8,578 nucleotides of DNA from assembly GCA_024277475.1 (NCBI GenBank), contig JAJRVC010000054.1:1-8578 (forward strand). The letters are read 5' to 3'. Every line of letters begins with the position of its first letter. The first letter of the stretch is position 1. Below are positions 5,993 to 8,578 of this stretch, one piece after another. The notes below the pieces were generated by a model that did no database searches, was not told where the DNA came from, and was given only the letters and a program-made list of their open reading frames with translations. Source of the stretch: Deltaproteobacteria bacterium. Its GTDB lineage: Bacteria; Desulfobacterota; Desulfobacteria; Desulfobacterales; JAFDCJ01. The position numbers and the translations under genes are program-made.

Positions 5993-6767
5993 TCACATAC
6001 ACAAATACCTGAAGCCTCTTTCCGACCTGATGGTTACACTGCTCTTGTGGGGGTACTTTACACTCGGATTTGTTTTATTCTTTTCCCCGTTCTATCTGGC
6101 GGCATACATGTTTTCAGACAATCGTGAAAATTCCTTTCAGCGATTGAACCACCATTTTTACAGGGGGTTTTTTTTCCTCATCCGAGTCTTTATTCCAGGG
6201 CTAAAATGGCGGATCTCCGATGAAATCGGATCGATCCGGTCTTCAGTTATCGTTTGCAACCACCTGTCCTATCTGGATCCGCTGCTTCTGATTTCGCTGT
6301 TCAAACAACATAAAACCATCGTCAAAAGCACCTTTTTCAGTGTGCCTATTTTTGGCTGGGTACTACGGCAGTCGGGTTATATTCCCTCTACCTCCGAGGG
6401 CAAGCTGTCAGATTTGATGATTAAAAGTTTAGACACCATGGACGATTTTCTGGTATCCGGAGGCAATTTGTTTATATTCCCGGAGGGAACCCGCAGCCGG
6501 GACGGCACTATCGGCCGGCTCAGAAAAGGCGCATTTAAAATCGCCAAATTTAGCCGGACACCGGTTAAAGTCCTGTTTATTCGCAACACAAATAAATTGT
6601 TTACGCCCGGTAAATTTTTATTTAATACAATGGTATCCAACACCATCACCATTGAGCTTATCGATAGCATTGATCCTGAGTATCAAAGCAGCTCATTTTC
6701 AATTTCAAATTTGATGTCCCAGGTCCATTCGTTGCTGGATGCACAAAAGAAAAACCCAACCACTTGA
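5934..6767 (+). CDS. PlsC-like 1-acyl-glycerol-3-phosphate acyltransferase family protein
   Basis: A membrane acyltransferase of the LPLAT/PlsC family, which transfers acyl chains to lysophosphatidate or a related acceptor. Numbering from GTG 5934 (277 residues), there is a hydrophobic segment at about 33-58, the catalytic HX4D in CNHLSYLDP (His110, Asp115), and the acceptor-binding FPEGTRSRDG (182-191). FSVPIFGWVLRQSGYI (135-150) is the usual block between them. Length is close to the 240-280 of the family. Start is uncertain because the first ~19 residues are encoded by a tandem repeat that offers GTG at 5934, 5949 and 5964 and TTG at 5985, none with a ribosome-binding site; the first in-frame ATG is 6030 (Met33), which still leaves both motifs intact. 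A stop in frame at 5904-5906 bars longer forms. Six bases separate it from the radical SAM gene. With the HtrB-like enzyme this gives two different acyl transfers in one cluster. Confidence 0.88.
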   Translation: MNPEPVNPEPVNLDAEPLNPHIHKYLKPLSDLMVTLLLWGYFTLGFVLFFSPFYLAAYMFSDNRENSFQRLNHHFYRGFFFLIRVFIPGLKWRISDEIGSIRSSVIVCNHLSYLDPLLLISLFKQHKTIVKSTFFSVPIFGWVLRQSGYIPSTSEGKLSDLMIKSLDTMDDFLVSGGNLFIFPEGTRSRDGTIGRLRKGAFKIAKFSRTPVKVLFIRNTNKLFTPGKFLFNTMVSNTITIELIDSIDPEYQSSSFSISNLMSQVHSLLDAQKKNPTT

Positions 6768-6773
6768 TACTGT

Positions 6774-8264
6774 ATGAAAATTATTCTCATGTCGATGCCC
6801 GATGTGGCTCCTCTGATCATCCATGAAAGCGCTATCCACATGCCTAGTCACGGTATCGCCTGTGTTGGCGGCAATATCGACAAACAGCATGAGGTTTACC
6901 TGGTCGATCTGATACGCAAGCGCCGACAGCTTCGAAAATATATTACTAAAATCCTTTTAAAAATTAGACCGGACCTGGTCGGTCTCACCGCCATGGCATG
7001 GCAGTACGATACCTGCATTAAGTTGATCAAGCTTATCAAACTCGTTCTGCCGGAGGTAAAAATTGTTATTGGCGGATACCATGCAACCTTGATGAATGAA
7101 GAAATAGCCGCCTCTTCTGAGGGTGAGTTGATCGACTTTATAATTCGCGGCGAAGGAGAAGTGGCCTGCCGCCGGCTGGTCAATGCCCTGGATGGAAAAG
7201 ACCGGATTGAGGACATTCCGTCACTATCATATAAGCAGGGAAATCAGTTTATTCACAATCCCCGGGGAAAAACGCTGGATCTGTCGGAGCTAAAGCTTCC
7301 CATCCGGGATAAAAGGCGGTTAACCTGGGGCTACCATATCCTCTATTCCAAAATCGAACTGATAGAAACATCCCGCGGTTGCACCCGGGGGTGTAACTTT
7401 TGCAGCATGAGGCATATGTACGGGAGATCTTTTCGCACCTATCCCATCAAACGCGTTCTGGCCGATTTGGATGACATTTACTATAAGCGCAAGACTCGGT
7501 GGGTATTTATCGTCGATGACAACATGGTGTTAAATCCCAAACGGGTCATCGCCCTGTGCGACGCCATTATTGCCGGGGATTATAAAAAACTGAATCTCGT
7601 CGTCCAGGCCGACTGTATTTCCATGGCTCAAAACGAGGAAATGGTTGGCAAAATGGCCCGGTCAGGTGTTAGATCCGTATTCCTGGGTATTGAAAATGCA
7701 TCCAAAAAAAATCTGGAATCGGCCGGCAAAGGCAACATCGTCGATGCCGCCCGCAAAGCCGTGGAGAACTGCCACAAATATGACATCATGGTAATCGGCG
7801 GACTGATATTCGGCTTTCCGGAAGATGACGAAAAGTCCATCATTGAAAACTATCAATTTTTAAATACCATCGGGGCGGACGGTTCCTATTGTCAGATACT
7901 GACCCCTTACCCGAAAACCGGCATGCGTCGGAACCTGATAGACGAAGGTCTGGTAACCAATAAATACAACTATAAAAAGTACAGCGGATTGTGGGCCAAT
8001 GTGAAAACCAGGTATCTAAATTCCGACAAGCTGCAATATCTGTTCTGGTATCACCGCCAGGTAACGCTGGGATGGTGGAATCCATCCAGGCGGGCCAGGG
8101 GTCTGGGCCGCCTGTGGACCGGCATCTGGTTATACGCCTTTAAGCCGGTTTTAAAGTTCTTCATCGACCGGACTCTTGCCAAGGAGGGCTGGGAGGGACG
8201 TTATCGGAAAGAACTCAAGCGTCTCTCGAATATGAATCACTTTAGGGATCTGGAGCAATTTTAA
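6774..8264 (+). CDS. B12-binding-type radical SAM protein
   Basis: A 496-residue radical SAM enzyme. The [4Fe-4S] ligands are Cys203, Cys207 and Cys210 in SRGCTRGCNFCSM (CX3CX2C). The N-terminal ~130 residues form a B12-binding-like Rossmann domain: PDLVGLTAM (66-74), VIGGYHATL (98-106) and RGEGE (125-129). The classical DxHxxG cobalamin motif is not seen, which is common in BchE/HpnP-like members, so cofactor binding is likely but unproven. FIVDDNM (245-251), GIENASKKNLESAGKG and GGLIFGFPEDD follow in the barrel. The C-terminal ~70 residues are rich in Trp, Arg and Lys and may sit on the membrane. Such proteins methylate unreactive carbons, cyclise or rearrange substrates. Placed six bases after the PlsC-like gene and last in the operon, it is probably a tailoring enzyme for the lipid made here. 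Start at ATG 6774 fits the family (MKIILMSMPD is the first strand), although no good ribosome-binding site precedes it. Confidence 0.92.
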   Translation: MKIILMSMPDVAPLIIHESAIHMPSHGIACVGGNIDKQHEVYLVDLIRKRRQLRKYITKILLKIRPDLVGLTAMAWQYDTCIKLIKLIKLVLPEVKIVIGGYHATLMNEEIAASSEGELIDFIIRGEGEVACRRLVNALDGKDRIEDIPSLSYKQGNQFIHNPRGKTLDLSELKLPIRDKRRLTWGYHILYSKIELIETSRGCTRGCNFCSMRHMYGRSFRTYPIKRVLADLDDIYYKRKTRWVFIVDDNMVLNPKRVIALCDAIIAGDYKKLNLVVQADCISMAQNEEMVGKMARSGVRSVFLGIENASKKNLESAGKGNIVDAARKAVENCHKYDIMVIGGLIFGFPEDDEKSIIENYQFLNTIGADGSYCQILTPYPKTGMRRNLIDEGLVTNKYNYKKYSGLWANVKTRYLNSDKLQYLFWYHRQVTLGWWNPSRRARGLGRLWTGIWLYAFKPVLKFFIDRTLAKEGWEGRYRKELKRLSNMNHFRDLEQF

Positions 8265-8345
8265 AGTTTGAATTTTGATATGGCCGCAAAAAGGCACAAA
8301 AAACACAAAAATAAAATTTCACACTTAATAGTTTCGATACGTTAC

Positions 8346-8373
8346 AAAATCTAAATTCGAGAATTTTGATTTC
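8346..8373. promoter_or_regulatory. Imperfect 28-bp palindrome in the terminal intergenic region
   Basis: The arms AAAATCTAAATTC (8346-8358) and GAATTTTGATTTC (8361-8373) are complementary at 11 of 13 positions around a central GA. The inner 14 bp (8353-8366) is perfect. The two-base centre suits a protein-binding DNA operator better than an RNA hairpin. The surrounding 8265-8426 gap is AT-rich, with an A-rich GGCACAAAAAACACAAAAA stretch and no clear Rho-independent terminator, so chance symmetry is a real alternative. Confidence 0.3.
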
Positions 8374-8426
8374 TTTACGAGTTCATCAAATTTGTTATTT
8401 CCGGTTTATCCGGGTTAGGGGGTTTA

Positions 8427-8578
8427 ATGAATTACACGAATCGTGACTACGGCATCAGTCTGATCAGGGCCAGGAAAAATCACTGTTGCTACGGTATGGG
8501 TTTGGGCATTATCATTTTGGACGATGTCTATCCCGGTTTTCCCGGCGACGTCAGGAACGCCAGCACTTATCCCTACCC
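8427..8578 (+). CDS. Asp/Glu racemase-like protein, 3' end cut by window
   Basis: Fifty codons are visible before the right edge. The ATG at 8427 has a strong ribosome-binding site, AGGGGG (8417-8422), four bases upstream. The segment GMGLGIIILDDVYPGFPGDV (24-43), followed by RNAS and YPY, resembles the N-terminal LDTRFPRPPGDxGNPA-type block of Asp/Glu/hydantoin racemase superfamily proteins. Catalytic cysteines would lie beyond the window. A 162-base gap and its own ribosome-binding site suggest a separate transcription unit with no evident link to the lipid genes. The family call rests on one motif and memory of the family, so it is tentative; that this is a real coding start is more secure. 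Confidence 0.55.
   Translation, partial: MNYTNRDYGISLIRARKNHCCYGMGLGIIILDDVYPGFPGDVRNASTYPY

Noticed and set aside
2..8264. Confident naming as an aryl-polyene or ladderane cluster
   Set aside because: Key aryl-polyene genes (ammonia-lyase or AMP ligase, dehydratases, MMPL exporter) are not in the window, and ladderane gene assignments are themselves candidates. Only a family-level resemblance is supported.
8401..8413. CCGG-TTTAT-CCGG hairpin as terminator or operator
   Set aside because: Four pairs only, no following T run, and it abuts the ribosome-binding site of the next gene.

Overview
The window reads as a stretch of a mid-GC Gram-negative genome, most likely a deltaproteobacterium / Desulfobacterota of the Desulfobacterales type. 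This assignment is an inference. It rests on the style of the lipid-synthesis proteins, on an HtrB/LpxL-type acyltransferase (a Gram-negative envelope enzyme family), and on the TGAACCY / CGAACAT-like heptamer repeats between genes. No rRNA or other taxonomic marker is present.

All nine genes I support lie on the + strand. In order they are: a DegV/FakB-type fatty-acid-binding protein cut by the left edge (2-754); a family-2 glycosyltransferase (785-1537, or 767 with a TTG start); an FAD-dependent oxidoreductase of the phytoene desaturase / retinol saturase superfamily (1633-3120); an HtrB/LpxL-like acyltransferase (3132-4067); an acyl carrier protein (4243-4518); a FabF-like ketosynthase with an intact Cys-His-His set (4560-5792); a PlsC-like acyltransferase (5934-6767); a B12-binding-type radical SAM protein (6774-8264); and, after a 162-nt AT-rich gap, the beginning of an Asp/Glu racemase-like gene cut by the right edge (8427 onward).

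The first eight genes look like one transcription unit for making and decorating an unusual acyl chain. A dedicated ACP and ketosynthase would build or extend the chain, an FAD enzyme would saturate, desaturate or isomerise it, and a radical SAM enzyme would do difficult C-C or methyl chemistry. Two different acyltransferases and a glycosyltransferase would place it on a membrane lipid or sugar, and a FakB-like protein could present free fatty acid. The set recalls aryl-polyene clusters (ACP, KS, GT2, LPLAT) and the gene types proposed for ladderane lipids (KS, ACP, CrtI-like, radical SAM), but matches neither. No ketoreductase, dehydratase, AMP ligase or exporter is visible here.

The noncoding DNA is also structured. 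A ~50-bp near-identical direct repeat, containing a T-loop hairpin, a Shine-Dalgarno-like AGAGG and an ATG, lies before the oxidoreductase gene and again before the ACP gene, bracketing the oxidoreductase/acyltransferase pair. A TGAACCY heptamer array runs into the start of the PlsC gene and supplies several in-frame GTG codons, and one inverted copy begins at the ketosynthase stop codon. The ACP start is overlapped by a six-codon ORF that has the better ribosome-binding site. No gene-free stretch exceeds 300 bases.
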